A DNA stretch of 64,000 nt. Source: Halorubrum salinum (GTDB lineage Archaea > Halobacteriota > Halobacteria > Halobacteriales > Haloferacaceae). The stretch is taken from positions 868,001 to 932,000 of the forward strand of contig NZ_JANHDO010000001.1 in NCBI RefSeq assembly GCF_024494575.1. Reading direction: 5' to 3'. The stretch's first letter is position 1. Every line of letters starts with the position of its first letter. Positions 8,067-15,752 of this stretch are shown one piece after another. A program made the translations under genes and the position numbers. The notes beneath the pieces were generated by a model. The model was given only the letters and a program-made list of their open reading frames with translations, was not told where the DNA came from and ran no database searches.

Positions 8067-9256
8067 GCGACGCCGGCAGATCGCCGCGCGGCGCCGACCG
8101 ATCGGGGTGGGTTCGCGGCTGGCGGCCCGCCGTCTCGATGGCCGCGCGGAACCTCCGACGGAACCGAACGCGGACCGTCCTCGCCGTGCTCGGGGTGTGT
8201 ATCGGCGTCCTCGCGGTGGCCGCGCTCGGGATATTCGGCAACGTGCTCGCGCTCGGCGCGGACGACGCGATCGGTGACATCGGGACGCAAGTCGTCGTCT
8301 CGCCGAACGCCGACGCGGGCGTTCAGTCGCTCTCTGAGGCCGACGTGACCGCGATCCGCCGGGCGGTGGACGATCCGTCCGTCGGCGATCCCGCGGTCGT
8401 CCCGCTCTACTCGGACAACGCCGTCGTCGCGGGACAGAGCGCACAGACGTTCGCGACGGTCTACGGCGTCTCCGAGCCCGGGCTCGCGTTCGAGGCCGCC
8501 GAGGGAGAGCTTCCGGAGCGCCACAGACAGGGCGCGATAGTCGGCGCGGGCGTCGCCGAAGAGTTAGCGGTCGAGCCGGGCGACACCGTCGAGATCGCCG
8601 GGTCGCAGGTCAGAGTCGTCGCGGTGCTCGCAGAGAGCCAGACGTTCAGTCCGGTCGCGCCCGACGACGCAGTCTTCCTCCCGGAATCGGCGTTCGCCGC
8701 GGACGGGTACGCGCAGGCGCTCGTCGTCTCCGAGTCGGGCGCGACGGCGCAGGCCGCCGCCGACGCGATCCGCGAGGACGTCAACGCCCGCGAGGAGCGC
8801 GTCGACCTGTTCGAACTCGCCGCCGTCGTCGACGAGATCAACGGCTTCTTCGACCTGTTGAGCACGTTCCTGCTCGGTCTGGGGGGCATCTCGCTCGTCG
8901 TCGCCGGCGTCTCGATCCTCAACGTCATGCTGATGAGTACCGTCGAGCGCCGGCAGGAGATCGGCGTGATGCGCGCGGTCGGCGTGACGCGGCGGGACGT
9001 GTTGCGCGTGCTGCTCGCGGAGGCCGGGCTCATCGGCGCGGCGGGCGCGGCCGCGGGAACGCTCCTCACCGTGGTGCTCGTCGCCGGCCTCGTCGCGTCG
9101 ACGCCCGCGGTCGACGCGTCGCTCGTGCTCGATCCGACGAACGGCTACTACCTGCTGCTCGCGCTCGCGTTCGGTGTCGGCGTCGGGATCGTCAGCGGCG
9201 CGTACCCCGCGTGGAAGGCCGCGAACGAGCGCCCCGTCGAGGCACTGCGGAGCTGA
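8063..9256 (+). CDS. ABC transporter permease (FtsX/MacB type)
   Basis: Integral membrane subunit of the three-gene system. The 397 residues have the MacB plan: a first helix after an A-A-R-N-L-R-R-N-R-T-R-T motif (about 45-70), a large extracellular domain (about 75-270), and three C-terminal helices of the FtsX domain, including S-I-L-N-V-M-L-M-S-T-V-E-R-R-Q-E-I-G and a final coupling region ending P-V-E-A-L-R-S. Such systems work by mechanotransmission, moving substrates or signalling outside the membrane rather than importing solutes. The substrate is unknown; the CARDB protein suggests cell-surface or S-layer-associated work. Confidence 0.9.
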   Translation: MSDAGRSPRGADRSGWVRGWRPAVSMAARNLRRNRTRTVLAVLGVCIGVLAVAALGIFGNVLALGADDAIGDIGTQVVVSPNADAGVQSLSEADVTAIRRAVDDPSVGDPAVVPLYSDNAVVAGQSAQTFATVYGVSEPGLAFEAAEGELPERHRQGAIVGAGVAEELAVEPGDTVEIAGSQVRVVAVLAESQTFSPVAPDDAVFLPESAFAADGYAQALVVSESGATAQAAADAIREDVNAREERVDLFELAAVVDEINGFFDLLSTFLLGLGGISLVVAGVSILNVMLMSTVERRQEIGVMRAVGVTRRDVLRVLLAEAGLIGAAGAAAGTLLTVVLVAGLVASTPAVDASLVLDPTNGYYLLLALAFGVGVGIVSGAYPAWKAANERPVEALRS

Positions 9257-9292
9257 TCGGGGTTCGCGAAGCCCGGTGCGGCGGCGCTCCCC

Positions 9293-9469
9293 TCAGCCCG
9301 CCCAGCCGCCGCGCATGTCGTCCGTCACGCGGTCGCGCCACGTCTCGAACGCGTCGCGGCAGTCGGGCGCGTCCTCGACGTGGCGGACGAACCCCGCGCC
9401 GGGAGACGCGAGCTCCGCGCCACAGAACGGACACCGTCTTGGCTCGATATCGGTCTCTGCCGAAGCCAT
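9293..9469 (-). CDS. small CPxCG-type zinc-ribbon protein
   Basis: Short protein of 58 residues (start at ATG 9469; a longer reading to 9517 adds a non-conserved-looking N-terminus). It has a C-P-F-C-G knuckle near residue 14 and later His/Cys (R-H-V-E-D-A-P-D-C) that could complete a zinc site. Small CPxCG proteins of this kind are abundant in haloarchaea and mostly uncharacterised. It is convergent with the permease gene. Upstream, CCATGGT (9466-9472) and ACCATGG (9485-9491) form a 7-base inverted repeat around the start, a possible regulatory or chance feature. Confidence 0.7.
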   Translation of the reverse strand: MASAETDIEPRRCPFCGAELASPGAGFVRHVEDAPDCRDAFETWRDRVTDDMRGGWAG

Positions 9470-9600
9470 GGTATGTTGTATCACACCATGGAACAAAAGT
9501 GTTGTCTCGATCAGCATTGATCGAAGATAGCACCGATCTGTTCACCGCCTCGCCGAGAGACAGAGCAAATACGCATCCCTATCCTGAGAACGCGCCGCCC

Positions 9601-10197
9601 TCAGTCCGCGGTCCGTTCGTAGGTGACGAACGCGAGGCCGTCACCGTCGGCAGCAGCGTCGCCGGTCGCGGCGACCTCCCGGTCGACCGCCGCCCACTCG
9701 TCCGCGTCCCAGTCCGGGAAGCGCGTGTCGCCCTCGGGTCGCTCCGGGACCTCCGTCAGCACCATCCGATCGGCGCGGTCGAGGAACTGCTCGTAGACGG
9801 TCGCGCCGCCGATCACGTACACTGCGTCGACGCCGCGGTCCGCGGCGTCGGCGGCCGCGCGGGCGACCGCCTCGTCGATGTCGTTCGCGACAACGACGCC
9901 CTCGGGGAGGTCGCCGTCGTCGAGGTCGCGCGTCGTCAACACGACGCTGGTGCGGTCGGGGAGCGGCCCGCCGATCCGATCGGCGATGCTCTCGTAGGTC
10001 GCGCGGCCGACGATCACGGGGTGACCCGTCGTCAGTCGCTTGAAGTGAGCGAGGTCGGCGGGGTAGTGCCACGGCATTCCGCCGTCGTCGCCGATGACGC
10101 CGTTGTCGGCGACCGCGGCGACGAGGACGATGTCGAGAGCGGCGGCGGCCGCATCCACGTCGTCGTCGCCGCTCTCGTCGGCGGCGTCGTCCCCCAT
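9601..10197 (-). CDS. folA: dihydrofolate reductase
   Basis: Reduces dihydrofolate with NADPH, regenerating the folate oxidised by ThyA. The 198 residues start with an acidic leader (about 20 residues), then the family core: I-V-L-V-A-A-V-A-D-N-G-V-I-G, M-P-W-H-Y-P-A-D-L-A-H-F-K (substrate site), G-R-A-T-Y-E-S-I, and V-Y-V-I-G-G-A-T-V-Y-E (cofactor site). The start is fixed by coupling to thyA: the thyA stop and this ATG share one base (TGATG). A longer open frame upstream to 10485 is Arg-rich and is the shadow of thyA. Confidence 0.93.
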   Translation of the reverse strand: MGDDAADESGDDDVDAAAAALDIVLVAAVADNGVIGDDGGMPWHYPADLAHFKRLTTGHPVIVGRATYESIADRIGGPLPDRTSVVLTTRDLDDGDLPEGVVVANDIDEAVARAAADAADRGVDAVYVIGGATVYEQFLDRADRMVLTEVPERPEGDTRFPDWDADEWAAVDREVAATGDAAADGDGLAFVTYERTAD

Positions 10198-11225
10198 CAC
10201 TCTGCGACCGCGAACGAGATACCGTCCGCGGAGTCGTAGTCGACGACCCGCACGTCGTCGTGCGTCAGTTCGTCGAGCGGCTTGTCCGCGATCTCGATCC
10301 GCGGGCGCGAGCGCGGTTCCCGCGAGAGCTGTTCGAGCAGTCCCGGAACGTGGTCGTATCCCTCCTCGCCGTCGGCCTCGTCGGGTGCGGTCCGTTCGAC
10401 CCAGCTCTTCACGTCGAGGTAGTCCGCCTTGCTCTCGACGGCCGCGAGGCGGTCTTGAACGTATTTTAGGTTGTTCGCGTACCACGTGCCGCGCTCCCCG
10501 CGGCCGCAGTAGACGTGGGCGTCGACGACGGTGTGCCCGAACTCGCCGACTTCGAAACCGGTCCGCTGGGCGAGCGCGTTCGCCAGCAGCGCGTACGCTG
10601 CGATGTTAAACGGGACGCCGAGCGCGATGTCACCGGAGCGCTGCGTGAGATGGAGGTTGAGCCGGTCGTCTTGTACGTTCACGACGAACGTGTAGTGACA
10701 CGGCGGCAGCGTCGAGGTCGCGGCGTTGGCCGGGTGCCACGCGTTCACCACCATCCGGCGAGAGCGAGGGCTCTCTTCGAGCGTGTCGAGGACGTACTGG
10801 ATCTGGTCGAACGTCCGGCGCTCGGTCCCGTCCGGAGCCTCCTCGACGGTCACCCACCGATGGGCATCCTCGGGCCACGTCTCGCCGGGCAGTGCGGCGT
10901 CGTCGTCCGGAATCGGATACCGACGCCAGAAGCGGCCGTACGCGGTGTCGAGGCGTCCCTCGTCGTCCGCCCACGCGTTCCATATCTTCGTCTCCTCGCG
11001 GAGGTTCCGGACGTGTTCTTCGCCGGAGAGGTACCAGAGAACCTCGTGGATGAGCGAGTTCCAGCGATAGCCGTCCATCTTCTTCGTCGTCAAAAGCGGG
11101 AAGCCCTCCGCGAGGTCGACGGTGTACTGCCCGCTGAACGAGGCGATGGTGTCGACGCCGGTTCGGTTCGGCTTGTACGTGCCCGTCGAGAGCGTGTCGT
11201 CGACGAGGTCGAGATACTGTTGCAT
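10197..11225 (-). CDS. thyA: thymidylate synthase (ThyA type)
   Basis: Makes dTMP from dUMP using methylene-folate, producing dihydrofolate for the next gene's product. The 342 residues have the ThyA N-terminus (R-T-G-V-D-T, with the dUMP-phosphate Arg), the catalytic Cys in L-P-P-C-H (about residue 180), the Q-R-S-G-D-I-A-L-G-V-P-F-N dUMP loop, and V-V-D-A-H-V-Y. A C-terminal insertion between D-R-L-A-A-V-E and the R-P-R-I-E-I segment is longer than in bacterial enzymes. thyA-folA form an overlapping pair, as in haloarchaea with the classical folate pathway rather than ThyX. Confidence 0.95.
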   Translation of the reverse strand: MQQYLDLVDDTLSTGTYKPNRTGVDTIASFSGQYTVDLAEGFPLLTTKKMDGYRWNSLIHEVLWYLSGEEHVRNLREETKIWNAWADDEGRLDTAYGRFWRRYPIPDDDAALPGETWPEDAHRWVTVEEAPDGTERRTFDQIQYVLDTLEESPRSRRMVVNAWHPANAATSTLPPCHYTFVVNVQDDRLNLHLTQRSGDIALGVPFNIAAYALLANALAQRTGFEVGEFGHTVVDAHVYCGRGERGTWYANNLKYVQDRLAAVESKADYLDVKSWVERTAPDEADGEEGYDHVPGLLEQLSREPRSRPRIEIADKPLDELTHDDVRVVDYDSADGISFAVAE

Positions 11226-11287
11226 GATGTGTCGGGTCGTCTCGATACGGATACCGCCGCGGTACCCCGAGACGGCTGGCTCTGACG

Positions 11288-11301
11288 ACCGAACGTTCGG
11301 T
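11288..11301. promoter_or_regulatory. 14-bp perfect palindrome upstream of thyA
   Basis: ACCGAACGTTCGGT is a perfect inverted repeat 63 bases before the thyA start. A TATA-like GGTATTAGTAC on the minus strand (11305-11315) lies just upstream of it, so the palindrome would cover the region between TATA box and transcription start, the place where an archaeal repressor would block RNA polymerase. Operator function is inference. Confidence 0.35.
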
Positions 11302-11407
11302 GGTGTACTAATACCTTCGAGACGCCCTCAGTCATCGTTCGAACCAGCCTCTGAGTCGAGTATTCTGACGCGTCTCTGTCCTCGTTGTATGTCGAATGCG
11401 GGAGAAG

Positions 11408-11430
11408 TGGGCCGGCACGAATATTGAATC
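11408..11430 (-). repeat. direct duplicate of the tRNA-Pro 3' end (att-like)
   Basis: This 23-base segment matches the last 22 bases of the tRNA-Pro gene (11538-11559) except for one extra base: both share TGGGCCGGCACGAAT and then TTGAATC as read on the + strand. It has the same orientation as the tRNA, 130 bases further along in its 3' direction. Such duplications are left when an element integrates at a tRNA 3' end. No integrase lies between the copies. Confidence 0.55.
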
Positions 11431-11475
11431 ACGGTCGCAAATCGGAGATTTGCTCCCTGATTCAAATTCGCACCC
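11413..11475. repeat. nested palindrome next to the att-like duplicate
   Basis: An inner perfect stem GCAAATC/GATTTGC with a 3-base loop (11437-11453) is flanked by longer imperfect arms, 11413-11433 and 11455-11475, the second arm carrying GATTCAAATTCG, an inverted copy of the tRNA-Pro T-arm. The whole could fold as a cruciform and may be a recombinase arm or relic of one. Confidence 0.5.
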
Positions 11476-11537
11476 AGCAGTTTCACGCCCACTACGGACT
11501 CCTCGCTAGCGCTCGTCGTTGCGAAGTGGGGTGAAAA

Positions 11538-11610
11538 TGGGCCGGCACGAATTTGAATCGTGGTTACGGCCACCCGAAGGCCGAAGGATACCAAGCTACC
11601 CCACCGGCCC
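11538..11610 (-). tRNA. tRNA-Pro (anticodon CGG)
   Basis: On the minus strand a 73-base cloverleaf can be folded. Acceptor stem GGGCCGG pairs with CCGGCCC, discriminator A. The anticodon stem CGGCC/GGCCG encloses the 7-base loop TTCGGGT, giving anticodon CGG. The T stem CACGA/TCGTG encloses TTCAAAT, and the D arm contains GGGGTAGC. CCA is not encoded. No intron is seen. The 3' end is partly duplicated at 11408-11430. Confidence 0.92.
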
Positions 11611-11703
11611 GCACTCGTGAGAAGGCCGTTGGACGGTTTAATCTTTCCGAAAGTCGGGAACCGCCGGCGGCCGTGCGGGACCAGACCGCTCACGTCTCGT
11701 CGC

Positions 11704-12126
11704 TCAGACCTCGAAGTACCGGTCCACGTGCGCCCGACAGCCGGGGTTGAACGCGACGCCGCAGCGCGGGCAGGCGTCGTCCGCGTCGAGGAACACCCGC
11801 GCGGGTAGCGTCGCACGACAGCGTCCGCAAAGCGCCGCGGATTCGTCGAACCGGTCGCGCGGCCACGGCTCGGCCTCGTGGTTCGTCACCGCGTCGTGGC
11901 AGGCGTCACAGGGGTAGTACGCCTCACAACAGCCGAACCGGAGCGCGACGACGTCGACGGGCGAGTCCCAGTGAGCACACCGCGTCTCGGAGTCGACAGC
12001 CACGCCCCGGAGCGGGACGACGAACCGCCCGTCTGTGTCAGGGATACGCGTCGTCCGCCGGTCACTGTCACCGGTGTCGTCCGCGGTGATATCTCGGCCG
12101 TCGGTCTCAGTACGATTCGTATCCAT
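11704..12126 (-). CDS. CHY-type zinc finger protein
   Basis: The 140-residue protein has an acidic N-terminal tail (about 35 residues) followed by the CHY pattern: C-A-H-W, F-G-C-C, Y-P-C-D-A-C-H near residues 50-80, then two C-x-x-C pairs (C-G-R-C and C-P-R-C) near 100-120, enough to bind three zinc ions. In eukaryotes the CHY module occurs in Pirh2-type ubiquitin ligases; its haloarchaeal role is unknown. The first 20 bases overlap the 3' end of trmY in another frame, so it is co-transcribed with trmY. An alternative later start is possible because the N-terminus is low complexity. Confidence 0.8.
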   Translation of the reverse strand: MDTNRTETDGRDITADDTGDSDRRTTRIPDTDGRFVVPLRGVAVDSETRCAHWDSPVDVVALRFGCCEAYYPCDACHDAVTNHEAEPWPRDRFDESAALCGRCRATLPARVFLDADDACPRCGVAFNPGCRAHVDRYFEV

Positions 12127-12736
12127 CGGTGTCGAGCCAATTGTGCGCGACGGCGATCGTGTCGTCGGCGTGGAGCAGTTCCGGCCCGACGCGGACTCGC
12201 CGGTCCGCGACGTCCGCGATCAGCGTGGCTTCCCCGTCGGTGAAGTCCCGATGGTCGGAGAGCACGAACACGGGGTCGGCAGGGGGAGAGGCGTCGACGA
12301 GCGGGTCGCCGTCCTCGTGAAGCTGCACGACCGTCCCGCCGTGGCCCACCCCGTCGGATTTCGTCTCGCGGTCGCCCGCGATCCTGTCGAGGGTCGCGTC
12401 GAGTCCCATCCGCCGGAGCTCGACGCCCGGTGAGACGTCGGCCGGCATGTGTCCGATCGCGTCCGGCTTGGCGGCGAGCGCGTCTCGAACGCGCGCGGCG
12501 ACGTTGCGCTCGTCGGGATGGAGGTGCCGGAGGGTGTCGGCGTCGAAGGTGACGGTAAGCTCGTCGGCGACGACGAGGTGGACTCGAACGTTCTCGCGGA
12601 TCCCGTGCGAGAGGAAGACGCCCGTCGAGACGCACCGGCACAGCAGATCGAGTCGGCCCGCACCGGGGATGTCGGACAGCGAGATCGCGTCCGGATCGGT
12701 CGGAACCTCGTGGCCGACGACGACGAACTGGCGCAT
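12107..12736 (-). CDS. trmY: tRNA (pseudouridine(54)-N1)-methyltransferase TrmY
   Basis: SPOUT-class enzyme that methylates pseudouridine 54 in the T loop, giving the archaeal substitute for ribothymidine. The 209 residues begin M-R-Q-F-V-V-V-G-H, typical of TrmY, contain a D-L-L-C-R-C segment, and end with the SAM-binding trefoil region ([11 protein letters not shown], then [13 protein letters not shown]). Length is normal for the family. It overlaps the CHY gene and is divergent from a 47-residue zinc-finger gene with which it shares a promoter region. Confidence 0.9.
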   Translation of the reverse strand: MRQFVVVGHEVPTDPDAISLSDIPGAGRLDLLCRCVSTGVFLSHGIRENVRVHLVVADELTVTFDADTLRHLHPDERNVAARVRDALAAKPDAIGHMPADVSPGVELRRMGLDATLDRIAGDRETKSDGVGHGGTVVQLHEDGDPLVDASPPADPVFVLSDHRDFTDGEATLIADVADRRVRVGPELLHADDTIAVAHNWLDTDGYESY

Positions 12737-12754
12737 ACGCGGGAGTCGTCACCG

Positions 12755-12766
12755 ATATTCATAAGC
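12755..12766. promoter_or_regulatory. shared divergent TATA region (trmY / zinc-finger gene)
   Basis: ATATTCATAAGC reads as a TATA-like box on both strands. It is centred about 26 bases from the + strand ATG at 12787 and about 24 bases from the trmY ATG at 12736, so both genes could be leaderless and compete for one pre-initiation site. Confidence 0.45.
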
Positions 12767-12786
12767 GGTGCGACCCGACGGCCGCT

Positions 12787-12930
12787 ATGAGCGTCACCGG
12801 AGTGTGTCAGATATGTGAGGCCGCCCCCGCGAGACACGGCTGTCCGCGCTGCGGCCGCGCCGTCTGCGATGACCACTGGATCGCGGAGGTGAGCGCGTGC
12901 ACTGCGTGTGCGGCGGGAAGACAGCAGTAG
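12787..12930 (+). CDS. 47-residue HIT-like zinc finger protein
   Basis: A short gene easily missed. It encodes 47 residues with four metal-ligand pairs in order: C-Q-I-C (7-10), C-P-R-C (19-22), C-D-D-H (27-30) and C-T-A-C (38-41), ending A-A-G-R-Q-Q. The pattern suits two cross-braced zinc sites as in HIT/B-box fingers, which usually bind proteins. Third-position G/C bias matches its neighbours, and a TATA-like box sits 26 bases upstream. Role unknown. It is divergent from trmY. Confidence 0.72.
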   Translation: MSVTGVCQICEAAPARHGCPRCGRAVCDDHWIAEVSACTACAAGRQQ

Positions 12931-12987
12931 CGCGAGACGGGCCGACAGCGGTGAGGTCCACGTGCAGCGAATCCCGAGTGACGTTAC

Positions 12988-13818
12988 CTACCGATGCCGG
13001 TTCAGCCGCTTTTTGAGCCGCTTCGCCGCGTCACCGGCGGCTCCGACGTACGTCCCCTCGTCGTCCGGGCGGCTCGACTCCTCGCCGGCGAAGATGATCC
13101 CGCGCGACGAGTTCACCAGCCCGACGTCGACGGACGCGTCCCGACGGGCGGCGAGCCCGTGTTCGACCGCGGCCTCGGCGTCGCCGCCCTGCGCGCCCAC
13201 GCCGGGAACGAGGAACGGGATGTCGGGGACGATCTCGCGGACCTCGGCGAGCTCTGCGGGAGCGGTCGCGCCGACCACGAGACCGACGTTGTCGTTGCCG
13301 TTCCACACGTCGGCGAGCGCCGCGACGCGCTCGTAGAGGGGTTCTCCGGAGGCGAGTTCGAGGTCTTGGAGGTCTTCGCCGCCGGGATTCGACGTGCGAC
13401 AGAGCACGAACACGCCCTTGTCGGCGCGGTCGAGGAACGGCTGGAGTGAGTCGCGGCCGAGGTAGGGATTCACCGTGATCGCGTCCGCGTCGTCGAGCGC
13501 CGCGGCGTAGCGACGCGTGGTGTTGCCGATGTCGGCTCGCTTGGCGTCCAAGAGCACGGGGACGCCTTTGCCGTGGGCGTAGGCGATGGTCTCTTCGAGC
13601 GCGCGCCAGCCGTCGGCGTCCTCGTAGAAGGCCGCGTTCGGCTTGTAACAAGCGGCGTGCTCGTGGGTCGCGTCGATGATCCGGCGGTTGAACGCCCACC
13701 GCGGGAGGTCGGCGTCGGCGACGAACTCGGGAAGCCGGTTCGGGTCGGGGTCGAGTCCGACCGAGACGACGCTGTCGGCGGCCGCGATCCGGTCCGCGAG
13801 CGTCTCGAAGAAGCTCAT
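12988..13818 (-). CDS. pyrF: orotidine 5'-phosphate decarboxylase
   Basis: Last step of UMP synthesis. The 276-residue product is the longer (type 2) form. It shows V-G-L-D-P-D-P near the N-terminus, C-Y-K-P-N-A-A-F, the catalytic cluster L-L-D-A-K-R-A-D-I-G-N-T (about 90-101), V-N-P-Y-L-G-R-D-S-L and P-G-V-G-A-Q-G-G-D phosphate-binding loop. The ATG at 13818 is chosen because upstream in-frame sequence is Arg-rich shadow. pyrC lies 8 kb away on the same strand. Confidence 0.95.
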   Translation of the reverse strand: MSFFETLADRIAAADSVVSVGLDPDPNRLPEFVADADLPRWAFNRRIIDATHEHAACYKPNAAFYEDADGWRALEETIAYAHGKGVPVLLDAKRADIGNTTRRYAAALDDADAITVNPYLGRDSLQPFLDRADKGVFVLCRTSNPGGEDLQDLELASGEPLYERVAALADVWNGNDNVGLVVGATAPAELAEVREIVPDIPFLVPGVGAQGGDAEAAVEHGLAARRDASVDVGLVNSSRGIIFAGEESSRPDDEGTYVGAAGDAAKRLKKRLNRHR

Positions 13819-13937
13819 GTTCGGTGGTGCGGGCGGGGAGGCGCTAAGCGTTGTGTTCCGCTCGTCGCGGGCGAGGCCTCCCGGGAGACGGGACCGACAG
13901 CCGCAACGCCGATACCGGTGGGCGACCACGACCCAAC

Positions 13938-14564
13938 ATGAGCTTCGGCGAGTGTTTCGGGCGGGCCGCCGGTCGCGGCGTGACCACGGAATCGATACGC
14001 ACGGCGGTCGAGGACCACCGATCAGGCGGAGCGGAGCGAAGCGACGGTGCCGACGCCGACGGGGACGCCGAGTCGGCCGACCCCGAACCGAGTCCCGCCC
14101 GCGTTGTGGCCGACGCCGACGTGCTGGCGGCCGATCTCCTCGCCGGGGGCGACGCGCGGGAGTCGCTCGATCGGTTGCGGTCGCACTCGTGGACGACGCT
14201 CGTCGCGAGCGATCCGCTGCTCGACGACGCGACGGCGGTGATCGGCGACCTCGCGGACGCGGACCTCGCGAGCGACTGGCGGGCCGCGGTCGAGTCGTGG
14301 CGCGAGCCGGTCGCGCATCCCGCGGGCGACCACCCGGCGCTGGCGTCGGCCTACCGCGGCGGGGCGATGCAGGTCGTGAGCCTCGATCCGTCACTCACGA
14401 ACCCGCAGGCCGCCGCGGGCCTGCGCGACCGGATGCCGGTGAGCGTCAGGGAGCCGCGGGCGTTCGCGGCCGTCTTCTCGCCCGATCGGCTCTACCCCGA
14501 GGTCGTCGGCGGGGAGTATCCCGGTCCCGACCGCGACCCGCGGTCGCTCGAACCGGTACAATGA
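13938..14564 (+). CDS. haloarchaeal conserved protein, possibly PIN-like
   Basis: I do not recognise a function. The 208 residues start M-S-F-G-E-C-F-G-R-A-A-G-R-G-V-T, have an acidic linker (about 35-55), then V-V-A-D-A-D-V-L-A-A-D-L-L, which resembles the first Asp motif of PIN nucleases, and a D-P-L-L-D-D-A segment. A later acidic cluster (F-S-P-D-R-L-Y-P-E-V-V) ends the fold. PIN assignment is tentative because the remaining acidic residues cannot be placed. It is divergent from pyrF and 25 bases upstream of mutY, so may be co-transcribed with it. Confidence 0.7.
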   Translation: MSFGECFGRAAGRGVTTESIRTAVEDHRSGGAERSDGADADGDAESADPEPSPARVVADADVLAADLLAGGDARESLDRLRSHSWTTLVASDPLLDDATAVIGDLADADLASDWRAAVESWREPVAHPAGDHPALASAYRGGAMQVVSLDPSLTNPQAAAGLRDRMPVSVREPRAFAAVFSPDRLYPEVVGGEYPGPDRDPRSLEPVQ

Positions 14565-14589
14565 AACGAGGCCCCCTCCGAGCGTGCCC

Positions 14590-15561
14590 ATGAGCGACAC
14601 GGACGCTCCCTCGTCGTCGACGGACGGGTCCCCGTCGGCGCTTCGCGAGGGCGACGCTCCCCATCTCCCCGCCGATCTCGACGCGGTCCGGGAGGCCCTC
14701 GTCGAGTGGTACCGGACGGACCACCGCGCCTTTCCGTGGCGGCGCACCGAGGACCCGTACCCGATCCTCGTCAGCGAGGTGATGAGCCAGCAGACGCAAC
14801 TCGATCGCGTCGTCCCGGCGTGGGAAGACTTTCTCGACCGGTGGCCGACGCCGGCCGACCTCGCCGACGCCGATCGCGCCGACGTGGTCGCGTTCTGGTC
14901 GGCTCACTCGCTCGGCTACAACAACCGCGCGACGTACCTCCATGAGGCCGCAGGACAGATCGAATCCGAGTACGACGGCTCGTTCCCCGAGACACCGGAG
15001 GAGCTACAGGAGCTGATGGGGGTCGGCCCGTACACCGCCAACGCGGTCGCTTCGTTCGCGTTCAACAACGGTGACGCGGTCGTCGACACCAACGTGAAGC
15101 GGGTGCTTCACCGCGCGTTCGACGTCCCGGACGACGATCCGGCGTTCGAACGAGTCGCGTCGCACGCGATGCCGACAGGCGAGTCACGCGTGTGGAACAA
15201 CGCGATCATGGAACTCGGCGGCGTCGCCTGCGGGAAGAAACCGCGGTGTGACGAGGTCGGCTGCCCGTGGCGCGAGTGGTGTCACGCCTATCAGACGGGG
15301 GATTTCACCGCGCCGGACGTTCCCACCCAACCGAGCTTCGACGGGAGCCGTCGGCAGTTCCGGGGGCGGATCGTCAGGCTGCTCGGCGAGCACGACGAGA
15401 TGGCACTGGATGCTCTCGGCCACCGGATCCGCGTGGACTACGCTCCGGACGGCGAGTACGGACGCGAGTGGCTCCGTGGACTGCTCTCGGATCTGGCTGA
15501 CGACGGGTTGCTTGCGGTTGAGGAGACCGGGGAGGAGACTACCGTCCGCCTTCGGCGATAG
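14590..15561 (+). CDS. mutY: A/G-specific adenine glycosylase MutY
   Basis: Removes adenine mispaired with 8-oxoguanine. The 323 residues contain the S-E-V-M-S-Q-Q-T-Q motif with the catalytic Glu, the helix-hairpin-helix L-M-G-V-G-P-Y-T-A-N-A-V (about 150), the catalytic Asp in V-V-D-T-N-V-K-R, and four cysteines for a [4Fe-4S] cluster (C-G-K-K-P-R-C, then G-C-P-W-R-E-W-C). The C-terminal part (about 250-323) is a winged-helix-like segment in place of the bacterial MutT-like domain. ATG 14590 is preferred to GTG 14584. Confidence 0.93.
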   Translation: MSDTDAPSSSTDGSPSALREGDAPHLPADLDAVREALVEWYRTDHRAFPWRRTEDPYPILVSEVMSQQTQLDRVVPAWEDFLDRWPTPADLADADRADVVAFWSAHSLGYNNRATYLHEAAGQIESEYDGSFPETPEELQELMGVGPYTANAVASFAFNNGDAVVDTNVKRVLHRAFDVPDDDPAFERVASHAMPTGESRVWNNAIMELGGVACGKKPRCDEVGCPWREWCHAYQTGDFTAPDVPTQPSFDGSRRQFRGRIVRLLGEHDEMALDALGHRIRVDYAPDGEYGREWLRGLLSDLADDGLLAVEETGEETTVRLRR

Positions 15562-15752
15562 CCGCGAGGCGCTCTGTAAGTCGCCGGAGCCGACAGCGTC
15601 CGGCGAGTGTCGCGTGGCCCGACAGGTTCCGCCCGTGTTTCGACTATATTGGGCTATGATCTCATGCCCGCGTCTCCCAATTTCCCGTCTTCAGCGGTCC
15701 GATCTGCGGCGACGTGTTTTTGTACGTCCGGCGTGCGAACTACGCTAACACG

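Larger units (their letters stand above)
11226..11537. other. gene-free stretch with att-like relics
   Basis: No convincing coding region. It holds the thyA promoter region at one end, a duplicated copy of the tRNA-Pro 3' end (11408-11430) and a nested palindrome (11413-11475). The DNA between the duplication and the tRNA is too short for any gene. Confidence 0.6.
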
